From GCA-016699445 sp964555055 (GTDB taxonomy: Bacteria > UBA10199 > JACPAL01 > GCA-016699445), in contig CAZKQW010000005.1 of NCBI GenBank assembly GCA_964555055.1, forward strand, positions 1-64,000: 64,000 nt of DNA, given 5' to 3'. Of this stretch, positions 24,544 to 33,329 are shown one piece after another; the stretch's first letter is position 1, and each line of letters starts with the position of its first letter. Under the pieces are notes generated by a model. The model was not told the origin of the DNA, made no database searches, and saw nothing but the letters and a program-made list of their open reading frames with translations. The translations under genes were made by a program, and so were the position numbers.

Positions 24544-25650
24544 TCAATTAATTTTAGAAAAGTCGAAATCCTCAAGGGCTTTCGCGACCGCATCCACGAA
24601 GCCTATCCCGTAATCCCCATCGATCACACGGTGGTCGAACGCCAAATCCAGGCTCATGATGGGCCGTATCGCGACCCGCATCTCTCCTTCGCCGCTCGCG
24701 ATCGCCACGGGCTTTTTCACGACTTTATTCAACGCCATGATGGCGGCTTGGGGCGGAGGAATCACCTGCGCGGTCCTGTAAGACCCCAGGGAACCCGTGT
24801 TATTCACCGTAAACGTCGCCCCCGTCAGCTCATCCACCTTTAACATCCCCTGACGCGCCGACTCGATCAAACCCGCGACGGCGGCTTGTAAATCCTTAAA
24901 GGATAAGGTGTTCGCTTTTTTAATAGAGGGCACCATTAGCCCCTCCTTCGTAGCCACCGCCACGCCGAGATTTACGTCGTCGTATTGCTCGATCCATTTC
25001 TTGCCCCCGCTCTCCTTCCAGGAGCTGTTGATAAGGGGAAATTTCTTAAGGACTTGAAGGACCGTATAAAGAGAAAAGATCAGATAGCTAGGAGGGTTCT
25101 CGTTCGCCTTGCGCCACTGATCGATTTTTCCCAAATCCACATCCAAGCCGGTCCCTGCGTGAGGAATCGTCGTCTTGGATAGCACCATTTTTTCCGCGAT
25201 GCGCGCACGAATCGGTGTAATAGCGACGATCGTGATACCGGGCGCTTTCATGGCAGTCGAGGCGGGGGCCGCAGATTTCGCGACCGGAGCGGCCGGAGAA
25301 GGTGTCGGAGCCGGTTCAGATTTCGAAGGAATCACTTTCGTTGAGGACGCAGGCAAAGTGGCATCCACGGCTTGCCCCACGCCCATATCTATGTATTTTT
25401 TGCCGTCCGCGTCGCTCACTTCGAAATGCGCGATCACCTGACCGACGGGGACATTGGCGCCTTCTTCGGCCAAGAGTTTGGTGATTTTTCCCTGAAAGGG
25501 AGATTCGTGCGAAAAGACGGATTTTTCCGTCTCCATTTCGACGATGGGCTCGGCTTCGGCGACGCTCTCTCCCTCTTTCTTCAACCAACGGACAAGATGG
25601 CCTTCGGTAATGGATTCCCCGAACTGCGGCATGGTCAACGCGATGAGCAT
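24544..25650 (-). CDS. 2-oxoacid dehydrogenase E2 (dihydrolipoamide acyltransferase)
   Basis: At 368 residues it is short for an E2. The N-terminal lipoyl domain has METEKS with the lipoylated Lys43. A Pro/Ala-rich linker (EPAPTPSPAAPVAKSAAPAS) leads straight to the catalytic domain, which begins ITPIRARIAEKM and ends in the CoA-transferase motif FDHRVIDGDYG. The subunit-binding domain that normally sits between is not visible. It is the third gene of an E1a-E1b-E2 operon with gaps of 1 and 10 bases. The oxoacid substrate (pyruvate or branched chain) is not clear. Confidence 0.9.
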   Translation of the reverse strand: MLIALTMPQFGESITEGHLVRWLKKEGESVAEAEPIVEMETEKSVFSHESPFQGKITKLLAEEGANVPVGQVIAHFEVSDADGKKYIDMGVGQAVDATLPASSTKVIPSKSEPAPTPSPAAPVAKSAAPASTAMKAPGITIVAITPIRARIAEKMVLSKTTIPHAGTGLDVDLGKIDQWRKANENPPSYLIFSLYTVLQVLKKFPLINSSWKESGGKKWIEQYDDVNLGVAVATKEGLMVPSIKKANTLSFKDLQAAVAGLIESARQGMLKVDELTGATFTVNNTGSLGSYRTAQVIPPPQAAIMALNKVVKKPVAIASGEGEMRVAIRPIMSLDLAFDHRVIDGDYGIGFVDAVAKALEDFDFSKIN

Positions 25651-25660
25651 GAGCCCCCCT

Positions 25661-26632
25661 TTACTTGAGGAGGCAGCTTATCGCATTTTTCACGTCTTGC
25701 AAAGACGGGAGATAAAAATCCTCGAGGTTCGGAGCGACGGGAACTGGAGTCATTTTCGCCGCCACTCGCGCGGGAGGCGCCTTCAATTCATTGAAAATCT
25801 TCTCGCAGACGATGGATTCGAGTTCGGCGCCCACTCCCCCACGGATGGGCGCCTCATGCAGAAACAAAACCCGGCGGGTCTTAGACACGGAGCTAAGCAA
25901 GGCTTCTTCGTCCAATGGAACCAAGCTCCGCAAGTCCAACACCTCCACGGAAATATTCTCGTTCTCCAGTTCTTGCGCGGCCTTCAAAGCTAAGTGCACC
26001 ATCGCTGCATACGTAACGATGGTCGCGTCACTCCCTTCGCGACGTATGGCCGCTTTTCCCAAGGGGACGCGATGGACACCTTCAGGAACCTCTTCCTTCA
26101 ACTCGTAATATAACTTCTTATGCTCGAAATAGAGGACGGGATCGTCGTCGTCGATCGCGCTTTGCAGAAGTCCTTTAGCATCCGCGGGCGTGGACGGCGT
26201 CACGATCTTCAATCCCGGCACGTGGAAAAACCAGGCTTCAGGGCACTTCGAGTGGTAGGGTCCAATATGCAAACCACCGCCGATAGGCGCTCTCACGATA
26301 AAAGGCGTCTTTGTACCCGTCCGGAAACGATAGGGAGCCGCCACGTCCACCAAGATCGAAAACGCCGTCGTGATGAAATCGGCGAACTGCATCTCGGCGA
26401 TAGGCCTGAGTCCGGCAATCGACGCGCCGATCGCTTCTCCGATGATGCCGATTTCAGATAAAGGCGTGTTCTTCACCCTTTTTTGACCGAATTCGCCGAC
26501 TAATCCTTTAGTCACGCCGTAGATCCCGCCCATCTCTGCCACATCCTCGCCCAAAAGATACACGCGGTCATCGGCATTCATCGCCTGACGCATCCCGTCC
26601 CGTATCGCTTCGGCGTAATAGAGAAGCGGCAT
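25661..26632 (-). CDS. 2-oxoacid dehydrogenase E1 component, beta subunit
   Basis: A 323-residue transketolase-like subunit. Visible features are LGEDVAEMGGIYGVTKGL, TPLSEIGIIGEAIGASI and PIAEMQFADF, then the C-terminal transketolase domain with VEVLDLRSLVPLDEE. Together with the alpha subunit it binds thiamine diphosphate and decarboxylates a 2-oxoacid. It begins 1 base after the alpha gene's stop and is followed by E2 after 10 bases. The alpha/beta split arrangement is typical of pyruvate or branched-chain oxoacid dehydrogenases. Confidence 0.93.
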   Translation of the reverse strand: MPLLYYAEAIRDGMRQAMNADDRVYLLGEDVAEMGGIYGVTKGLVGEFGQKRVKNTPLSEIGIIGEAIGASIAGLRPIAEMQFADFITTAFSILVDVAAPYRFRTGTKTPFIVRAPIGGGLHIGPYHSKCPEAWFFHVPGLKIVTPSTPADAKGLLQSAIDDDDPVLYFEHKKLYYELKEEVPEGVHRVPLGKAAIRREGSDATIVTYAAMVHLALKAAQELENENISVEVLDLRSLVPLDEEALLSSVSKTRRVLFLHEAPIRGGVGAELESIVCEKIFNELKAPPARVAAKMTPVPVAPNLEDFYLPSLQDVKNAISCLLK

Positions 26633-26633
26633 G

Positions 26634-27623
26634 TTATCTTTCCCTCAATAGGTCTTCGCCCTGAGGCACAGGTGCCTGACGGGCTTTTTCAATGGCATCT
26701 TCGATTTCACGATCCACCCGTTCTTGAGTCGCCTTCACGTCGTCTTCTTGAAGGACTGCGGAAGCGAGTAATCCATCTTTTAACCAAGCGATCGGGTCCT
26801 TCGTCCTCCACTCTTCGATTTCCGCCTTTGGCACGTAATTCGCGGGGTCATGCGTCCCGTGACCGCACATCCGCATCGTCTTGCATTCGATCAACGACGG
26901 ACCATTGCTCGCTCGAGCCGACTCCACAGCTTTTTTAACGGCCTGATAAACATCCGTCACGCGATTCCCATCCACGACAATCCCTGGCATGCCATACCCC
27001 GAAGCACGATCGGCGATGTTTTCGACGGCCATTTGCCTCCTTGCTGGAGTCGAAATCGCGTACCGATTGTTGTTCACCACGAAGACCATCGGCAGCTTGA
27101 AGACGGACGCGTAGTTCATCGATTCGTGAATGACGCCTTGGGAGGACGCGCCGTCGCCGAAGCAAGCGAGGACGACGTTATTCTCGTCCTTATATTGGAT
27201 CGACGCCGCGACGCCTAACCCAGCCGCCACGATCGACCCCATATGGGAAATGAAAGAAAGAATACGTTTGGAAGCGTCCCCCAGATGAACATTCCCGTCA
27301 CGACCTGCCGTAGGCGAAGTCACTCGACAAAAATATTGGAGGAAGATCTGCTCGAGCGTCAAACCCCGGACGATCATACCACCGACGTCCCGGTGCGAAG
27401 GAGCGAGCCAATCGCCGTCCTCAAGAGCCAAGCAAGCCCCGATGGAAATAGCCTCTTGCCCGGTCGACAAATAACCCTTCCCGATAATCATCGGACTCTT
27501 GGAATTCTGACTATGACAGATGTAAGCGATTTTACTTTCGAGGGAGCGCGTCAGAACCAAATGATAATACATTCTCTTAAGAAGCTGCGCGTCATAAAAT
27601 CCACCGAGCGCGTCATAAGACAT
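26634..27623 (-). CDS. 2-oxoacid dehydrogenase E1 component, alpha subunit
   Basis: A 329-residue subunit carrying the thiamine diphosphate motif: ACFGDGASSQGVIHESMNYASV...VVNNN (residues about 153-186, ending in the NN that closes the motif). The GHGTHDPANYVPKAEI region near the C-terminus matches the phosphorylation-loop neighbourhood of E1 alpha subunits. It is first in the operon with no strong ribosome binding site. No E3 (lipoamide dehydrogenase) gene is in the window. Confidence 0.93.
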   Translation of the reverse strand: MSYDALGGFYDAQLLKRMYYHLVLTRSLESKIAYICHSQNSKSPMIIGKGYLSTGQEAISIGACLALEDGDWLAPSHRDVGGMIVRGLTLEQIFLQYFCRVTSPTAGRDGNVHLGDASKRILSFISHMGSIVAAGLGVAASIQYKDENNVVLACFGDGASSQGVIHESMNYASVFKLPMVFVVNNNRYAISTPARRQMAVENIADRASGYGMPGIVVDGNRVTDVYQAVKKAVESARASNGPSLIECKTMRMCGHGTHDPANYVPKAEIEEWRTKDPIAWLKDGLLASAVLQEDDVKATQERVDREIEDAIEKARQAPVPQGEDLLRER

Positions 27624-27671
27624 GATCCCATTGTATCAAAATAAGGCCTGGAAAAAAGTAAAAAGAATCTT

Positions 27672-28595
27672 TTATTGGGAAGAGAGGAATCGATCCATGG
27701 CCTCTATCAAGACATCCGGCCGCTCGAACATCGGCTGATGCCCGCACCCCGGAATCACAGTGACCTCAACGTCCGCCTTCTTTTTACGGAGAATATCCGC
27801 GAGGACCGCAGGCTCCAAAAAATCTTCCGCGCCCCAAACCGCTAGGAGTCGCGTTTGGATATGGTGAAGGCGATCCTGTACGGAAAATGAAAGAAGATCT
27901 TTCGTCGTCGTCATGACCACTTCCTGAAATTCCTTCCATTCCGGATCCTTCGTTATATGCATGGAATTGTAAATGATTTGTAGGATTTCCTCGGGTCGCT
28001 CCTTCACCGAACTCGCCATCGCCCGGGGAAACAGATACCGCTTCAAGAGAGGAAGATTTAGAGTCGTCCGGGCGATGAGTCGCTGCCAAAGAGGATGGGG
28101 CTTCCGAACGCCGGCCGGCGCTATTAAAATAGCGTCTTTAATCTTTTTCGGATGGTCGGCGAGGCATTTCAACGTAAGCGCCCCACCCATCGAGTACCCG
28201 ACGAGTACCGGGTCCTGAAGGGATAAGGATTCTAGAAGTTCCCATAAATACTCCGCCAAGTCATGCAGGCGATAGCTTTTGAAAGTCTTTCCGCTCTTTC
28301 CATGACCGGGAAGGTCAACGGCGATCACTCGGTACTTTTTCGAAAATTTCGGTATCAAAGTGGACCACCACGTCAAATTTCCGGAGAGCCCATGGACGAA
28401 GACCAGGGGGCGGCCTTGACCTTGGTCGATGTAACAGACCTTACCCTCTTTGAGAGAAACGAATTTTTCCGCGCCAGGATATTTCCGTTGCGCTAAGGGG
28501 ATATATTGTCTCCCTCTCTTCTCCTTGCGACTGAGAGGACTTCGGATGAAGAGAGATTTGAAAGAAAAATCCAAATGAGAAGGGATTTTGGCCAT
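27672..28595 (-). CDS. Alpha/beta-fold hydrolase
   Basis: A 307-residue alpha/beta hydrolase. HGLSGN forms the oxyanion segment, GYSMGG the nucleophile elbow, WGAEDFLEP the acid and PGCGHQPMFE the histidine, so the triad is complete. No signal peptide; a charged, Arg/Lys-rich N-terminus (RSPLSRKEKRGRQY). Substrates in this family range widely (esters, lipids, C-C bonds) and are not identified here. It is 22 bases downstream of another hydrolase gene on the same strand. Confidence 0.88.
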   Translation of the reverse strand: MAKIPSHLDFSFKSLFIRSPLSRKEKRGRQYIPLAQRKYPGAEKFVSLKEGKVCYIDQGQGRPLVFVHGLSGNLTWWSTLIPKFSKKYRVIAVDLPGHGKSGKTFKSYRLHDLAEYLWELLESLSLQDPVLVGYSMGGALTLKCLADHPKKIKDAILIAPAGVRKPHPLWQRLIARTTLNLPLLKRYLFPRAMASSVKERPEEILQIIYNSMHITKDPEWKEFQEVVMTTTKDLLSFSVQDRLHHIQTRLLAVWGAEDFLEPAVLADILRKKKADVEVTVIPGCGHQPMFERPDVLIEAMDRFLSSQ

Positions 28596-28617
28596 CAGGA
28601 TCCCTTAAAATAAGTCG

Positions 28618-29646
28618 TTACACATCTCCATCGAAAACGATTTCGAAGCCAAGAACGGCTTTCGCCGCATCTATAGTTTCGATCACGAAGGCATGGTCGT
28701 GACCTTCCAAAATTATTTGACGCGCTTCAGGCAACTCGAGTCTTGCAGACGTTTCCGTGACCAAACCATCCGTCCTTTCCCCGGGCGCTCGCGAAGTGCC
28801 TACCCAGCCGAAAAACCTTAAAGACTCTCCAAAGACTACGTTGATCGCTTTTGAAGCCCAGGAACCTCGTGCTTGCCGTATTCCCGTCCGGATCGCGACG
28901 ACGTTGGCGTCGATAACCTCCTTGATGGATTTTCCCACGAGCTTGTTGAAATGGTCGATGGAATAAGTACCGCGAGGGTGAGATTCGCGGTCGAAAATGG
29001 AATAGAGGCCTCCGCGACAAATATCCGTGACGACATGGACGAGCCATCGGAGATTGGCGCGGAAATTGAGAGCGAAGAAGGGGGACGCCAGGGAGACGAA
29101 CCTCGTCTGATCACGCTTGAAGCGCTCCCCTAAGCCGACGAGATCGGCGACGGAAAGATCCGTCGGAGAACCAATGAAGGCGTGGATGCCTTGAGCTATA
29201 CCTTCCCTGGCTTCTGGGGAGGCTTTGGCCAGGCCCGCGCAGATGGCAGCGCTCAAGCCACCGGCGGAGTGACCGTACACGCGGTGGATCGGGCTTTGCG
29301 GATCGTAGCCCACGAAATAACGGAGGGTATTACCCAAAACTTCCGGATACCCGGCGAAGTATTTCGTCCGGGCCTTACCGGGGAATTCACATGTCCGGGC
29401 ACGAATGCCTCCTTTCAGGAGCGTCTCTTTGAAGCGCTCGCTGAAATCGAACAGTCCCGTTCCAGGGATCAAGACGGCGTTTTTCAGCACCTGCCCTTCC
29501 GGAGGCGTGTAAACATCTTTATCGAAAGAAGATCGTCTTTGTTCGGCGATACGATCATAAATCCCATAAAAGCCGTGGGTAAAGAGATCCACCGCCGCAT
29601 AGATCCCTTGGGCTACTTTACCGGCCGCTTGATCGACGAATCGCAT
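28618..29646 (-). CDS. Alpha/beta hydrolase-like protein with GHSAG elbow
   Basis: About 342 residues from the ATG at 29646; a TTG at 29739 would add 31 basic residues (RKLRRCFFRK) and overlap the divergent leader. LIPGTGLFDFSERF resembles the oxyanion region and VYGHSAGGLSAAICAGLA is a clear nucleophile elbow; the C-terminal LEGHDHAFVIE may supply the histidine. No close family is recognised. It may be a lipase or esterase. It lies divergent from a patatin-like gene and upstream of a second hydrolase, forming a lipid-hydrolase cluster. Confidence 0.65.
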   Translation of the reverse strand: MRFVDQAAGKVAQGIYAAVDLFTHGFYGIYDRIAEQRRSSFDKDVYTPPEGQVLKNAVLIPGTGLFDFSERFKETLLKGGIRARTCEFPGKARTKYFAGYPEVLGNTLRYFVGYDPQSPIHRVYGHSAGGLSAAICAGLAKASPEAREGIAQGIHAFIGSPTDLSVADLVGLGERFKRDQTRFVSLASPFFALNFRANLRWLVHVVTDICRGGLYSIFDRESHPRGTYSIDHFNKLVGKSIKEVIDANVVAIRTGIRQARGSWASKAINVVFGESLRFFGWVGTSRAPGERTDGLVTETSARLELPEARQIILEGHDHAFVIETIDAAKAVLGFEIVFDGDV

Positions 29647-29800
29647 GAAACCCGCATCGCCTCCGCTCGAGATAAGTTTCCGAAAAAAGCACCGTCTTAA
29701 TTTTCGAAACCTTTTTTCCCTTGGGAACGATCTTAACAACGTCGGCTTGAGCCTTAAAACTCAACCAATCTTCATGAATCTTGGGCATCAAGGAGCGCTT

Positions 29801-31216
29801 ATGAGTCTCGAAAACCTATCGTCATTAAACATCAGAACTTTCACCGGATCCGCATTTCAACCCTCGCGCCCCGCGGAGACACCGGTGGCCCTAACGATGA
29901 CGGGTCAAATGATTCGGGGTCTTCAACACTGCCGCATCGCCCCTGAACTGCTCCAGCGACTGATCGACGCGGGGTACTCCCCTGAGAAAATCCATCTCTT
30001 GGCGACGTCTTCCGGAGCCTTATCGGCGATATGCGCAGGCGTAACGCAGACTACCGAAGATTCTACCGCTCGGCATCAAAGCACGAGTTCTCACGCGGAC
30101 CATGTTCTTGGGCTTTGGGTGCAGTTCACGGGCGAAGGTGGGATGAAAGCATTGATCAAGCATCTGTTAGGGAATTTCATGAGAGTCCCTGCGTGGGCGG
30201 CCCGGAGCTTAGCGAACATTTGCACCCGAAAACCCGTCCCCCCTTTCCCCGCCCTCACACCTTTCCGAAGGGCCATTAACAATATCATGGATAGCGTAGA
30301 AAATAAATGGAGTAATAAAGCTGAGAAAACGGGTTTTGATGTCGTCGTGGATCATCCCACCCGCATGACGCTTGTTCTGACCGAAGCGCGGTTTAGCCAA
30401 CAATGGAGACCCATTATAAGACATGCGGTCTCAGCCATCGGCCATGGCCTCCATTATTTCGTGACCACGGAACCGGCAACGGTCGCTCAAAAAGTGTCTT
30501 CGCACGTGGACGCCGCTTTGAACGCGGCCCACGACTGCTTCCAGCCGGTTTATGCCGTGAAACCCTCTCATGGCGCAGGAGATATCGGCTCTAGCGTGCG
30601 CGAATCCCTTCCGATCCGCGACGGGCGGGAGTTAAGAGCTGCCGTAGAAGCGACGATTTGCATTCCTTTCTTCTACACATTTGGTTTTCAAGGCTTACCT
30701 TTCGGGGGACGCGGTTTTTTCGACGGCGTCTGGTCGGAAGGGGCGCCGATCGAGGAAGCTTTGAAGCAAGGGGCAAAGGAAGTTTTTGTTTTCAACGATG
30801 GTGTGCATAAAAACGGGGAATTCTCGGGTAACGTCAGACAAAGGGAAGTCTTGGCTCAGTTCGTTTCGAACTCCAAAGTGCCATCCCTCGCACGTGGCAT
30901 CGAAAGGTTTCTTAAGGCTCTGCGACTGGATCGGGCTCCTTACTTTCGTAGGGGAGCCCATATGGTATCCGGCTTCCGCGCGGTCGTAGAGAGAGCCACG
31001 CGTCCCGAAGACCTACAAGGGCTTTTGAAAAATTATCCCGAAGCTCGTATCCATGTCGTCGGCCTCCCTCCCGACTATCCGGCACGGCAGGTGGATCCTG
31101 TCGTCGGACGTTTTCTGGCCGATGACCCACGGGTCATTACAGCGGCTTTCAAATCTGGCGATTCTCAAGTCCAAGCCATCGAAGAAATCTTAAAACAAAA
31201 TCGGGTCGCCGTTTAA
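29801..31216 (+). CDS. Patatin-like phospholipase
   Basis: About 471 residues from the ATG with AAGGAG 5 bases upstream; the open frame runs back to 29645, but no better start is there. Patatin features: LTMTGQMIRGLQ near the N-terminus, a serine elbow ATSSGALSAICAG, and the GRGFFDGVWSEGAP segment with the catalytic aspartate of the DG motif. The first 40 residues are Ser/Thr/Pro-rich. Patatins cut acyl chains from phospholipids, and some are secreted effectors. The middle contains an insertion of about 100 residues (NIMDSVENKWSNKAEKTG). Divergent from the GHSAG hydrolase. Confidence 0.82.
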   Translation: MSLENLSSLNIRTFTGSAFQPSRPAETPVALTMTGQMIRGLQHCRIAPELLQRLIDAGYSPEKIHLLATSSGALSAICAGVTQTTEDSTARHQSTSSHADHVLGLWVQFTGEGGMKALIKHLLGNFMRVPAWAARSLANICTRKPVPPFPALTPFRRAINNIMDSVENKWSNKAEKTGFDVVVDHPTRMTLVLTEARFSQQWRPIIRHAVSAIGHGLHYFVTTEPATVAQKVSSHVDAALNAAHDCFQPVYAVKPSHGAGDIGSSVRESLPIRDGRELRAAVEATICIPFFYTFGFQGLPFGGRGFFDGVWSEGAPIEEALKQGAKEVFVFNDGVHKNGEFSGNVRQREVLAQFVSNSKVPSLARGIERFLKALRLDRAPYFRRGAHMVSGFRAVVERATRPEDLQGLLKNYPEARIHVVGLPPDYPARQVDPVVGRFLADDPRVITAAFKSGDSQVQAIEEILKQNRVAV

Positions 31217-31266
31217 ATTCATTTTGGGGTTGGCAAAAGGCTCGAATTGCCAAACAATAGGTCCTT

Positions 31267-32661
31267 ATGTTCTCCCCTGAAAAATCCTCGCAATATCTTG
31301 GCTTGGCCCTTCAAAAAGGTGGTGAATGGGCGGATCTCTTTGTTGAAGAAACGACGAAGAACAAAGCTCTCCTCTCCGACAAGGTCGTCAAGAACGTTTC
31401 CCAGCAACAGCTCTCCGGAGCAGGCCTCCGTGTGGTTTCCAATAATAAAGAATATTATGGTTATACCAACGACCTCTCGGACGCCGGGATGCGGAAAATC
31501 GCCCGCGAAGTCGGCGACGCGGTGAACCGCGGACACTCCGACTGGAAGATCGCCTTGGATCCCGCCACACCGGGCCAGGAGCATGCACAGCACGTAGCCC
31601 AACGCTCGCCGAGCGACATCGGATGGGAGGCGAAGATCGCCCTCATCAAAAAAGCCGACTGTCTTTGCCGCGACGTCTCCGACAAAATCTCCCAAGTGAA
31701 CGTCGATTACACGGACGAGATCCAACACGTCTTGGTGGCGAATTCCGACGGCCTTTTCAAGCAGGACAAGCGCGTACGCGGCCGGTTTTCCGTAGCAGCT
31801 GTGGCCAGTGACGGGACGGAGAAGCAAGTGGGCTACGAAGCGCCCGGAGCGCATAAAGGTTTCGAATTCTTCGAAGGCTTGGATCTGGAAAAGCTCTGCA
31901 AGGACGTCTCCGAATCGGCCGTCCGCATGCTCACCGCCGATTACGCACCCCAAGGACGCATGGCCGTCATCATCGACTCGGGATTCGGCGGCGTTATTTT
32001 CCACGAAGCCTGTGGCCACCTCCTGGAAGCTTCGGCCGTTGCGAAGGAAGCCACCGTCATGGCGGGCAAGCTCGGCCAGATCATCGCAGCGCCCTGTGTT
32101 TCCGCGGTCGACGACGGCACTCTGACGCACGAATGGGGTTCGACGAATATCGACGACGAAGGCGTCCTCACGCGCCGCAACCTCCTCATCGAAAACGGCG
32201 TCTTGAAATCCTATCTCGTCGACCGTCTGAACGGGGACCGCATCGGGTTGAAATCCACCGGGAGCTCGCGGCGACAGTCCTATCGGTTTTCCCCCACGTC
32301 CCGAATGAACAATACATTCATCCTCCCCGGCCAAGATCCTCTGGCGCGCATGATTTCGGACACCGAATACGGCCTTTACGCGAAGAAAATGGGAGGGGGT
32401 TCGGTGAATCCCGCGACCGGGGAATTCAATTTCGCCGTCACCGAAGGTTATTTGATCAAAAACGGCAAGATTGTCTCCCCCATCCGTGGAGCTGTCCTGA
32501 TCGGGCGAGGCGACGAAATATTGAAAAAAATCGACCGTGTGGGCGACGAGCTCAAGCTCGCCCAGGGCATGTGCGGCGCGGCCTCGGGTTGGGTGCCCGT
32601 CAACGTCGGCCAACCCGCCATCCGCGTCCAAGACCTACTTGTGGGCGGTCAAAAGAAATAA
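31267..32661 (+). CDS. tldD: TldD metalloprotease family protein
   Basis: A 464-residue TldD. The metal motif HEACGH (residues 246-251) is present, and the C-terminal CGAASGWVPVNVGQPAIRV is diagnostic. In Escherichia coli TldD works with TldE/PmbA on CcdA antitoxin degradation and microcin B17 maturation. No tldE gene is in the window. It has a weak site (AGGTCC) and follows the patatin gene after 50 bases. Length and key residues are normal, so the protein should be active if its partner is present elsewhere. Confidence 0.93.
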   Translation: MFSPEKSSQYLGLALQKGGEWADLFVEETTKNKALLSDKVVKNVSQQQLSGAGLRVVSNNKEYYGYTNDLSDAGMRKIAREVGDAVNRGHSDWKIALDPATPGQEHAQHVAQRSPSDIGWEAKIALIKKADCLCRDVSDKISQVNVDYTDEIQHVLVANSDGLFKQDKRVRGRFSVAAVASDGTEKQVGYEAPGAHKGFEFFEGLDLEKLCKDVSESAVRMLTADYAPQGRMAVIIDSGFGGVIFHEACGHLLEASAVAKEATVMAGKLGQIIAAPCVSAVDDGTLTHEWGSTNIDDEGVLTRRNLLIENGVLKSYLVDRLNGDRIGLKSTGSSRRQSYRFSPTSRMNNTFILPGQDPLARMISDTEYGLYAKKMGGGSVNPATGEFNFAVTEGYLIKNGKIVSPIRGAVLIGRGDEILKKIDRVGDELKLAQGMCGAASGWVPVNVGQPAIRVQDLLVGGQKK

Positions 32662-32707
32662 GCCGTCATCTTCAATCATTTCCCATCCTTCACGTCCCAT
32701 CATTTCA

Positions 32708-32736
32708 TTGACAGTCCCCGGCAATCATTACAAGGC
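32708..32736 (+). promoter_or_regulatory. Weak promoter candidate upstream of dcd
   Basis: A perfect -35 box TTGACA lies at 32708-32713. The matching -10 is poor: TACAAG at 32729-32734 with 15 bases between. It would drive dcd, the kinase-deaminase fusion and the YggX-like gene, whose gaps are only 11 and 7 bases. Confidence 0.25.
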
Positions 32737-32760
32737 CCGAACTTTACCAGGGGAGACACT

Positions 32761-33318
32761 ATGGGAATCAAGAGCGATCGCTGGATACGACGTATGGCCC
32801 TCGAGCATAAAATGATCGAGCCTTTCGAGGAAGTCCAGGTTAGTAAAGGAAGCATCTCCTTTGGCGTCTCCTCCTACGGCTATGACATGCGCTTGGCCGA
32901 TGAATTTAAGATCTTTAATAACAAGGCTACCGGGATGATCGATCCTAAAAAAATGGATCCCGAGGCGTTCTATGACTTCAAGGGCGACGTCTGCGTCATC
33001 CCTCCCAACTCTTTCGTGCTTGCGCGCAGCCTGGAATATTTCCGTATTCCACGAAACGTCATGACGATCTGCTTCGGCAAGTCGACGTATGCCCGTTGCG
33101 GCATTATTACCAACATCACGCCCTTTGAGCCCGAATGGGAAGGCTTCGTGACGATGGGGATCTCCAACACGACGCCGCTACCCGCCAAACTCTACGCACG
33201 CGAAGGCATCGCACAAGTCCTCTTCTTCGAAGCCCAAGAGGAATGCGCCCAATCCTACAAGGACAAGAAGGGGAAGTACCAATCGCAGCAAAATATCACT
33301 CTCGCTAAAATCACCTAA
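32761..33318 (+). CDS. dcd: dCTP deaminase
   Basis: A 185-residue trimeric deaminase converting dCTP to dUTP for thymidylate supply. SSYGYDMRL, CFGKSTYARCGI and NITPFEPEWEG match the family, and the length fits the monofunctional form. A GGGGAG site precedes the ATG. The next gene, 12 bases on, encodes a dCMP deaminase fused to a P-loop kinase-like domain, so both lead to deoxyuridine nucleotides. Confidence 0.95.
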   Translation: MGIKSDRWIRRMALEHKMIEPFEEVQVSKGSISFGVSSYGYDMRLADEFKIFNNKATGMIDPKKMDPEAFYDFKGDVCVIPPNSFVLARSLEYFRIPRNVMTICFGKSTYARCGIITNITPFEPEWEGFVTMGISNTTPLPAKLYAREGIAQVLFFEAQEECAQSYKDKKGKYQSQQNITLAKIT

Positions 33319-33329
33319 GGAGCCCAGGA

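Noticed and set aside
31219..32631. 470-residue open frame opposite tldD
   Set aside because: Shadow of TldD, which has intact catalytic and signature motifs.
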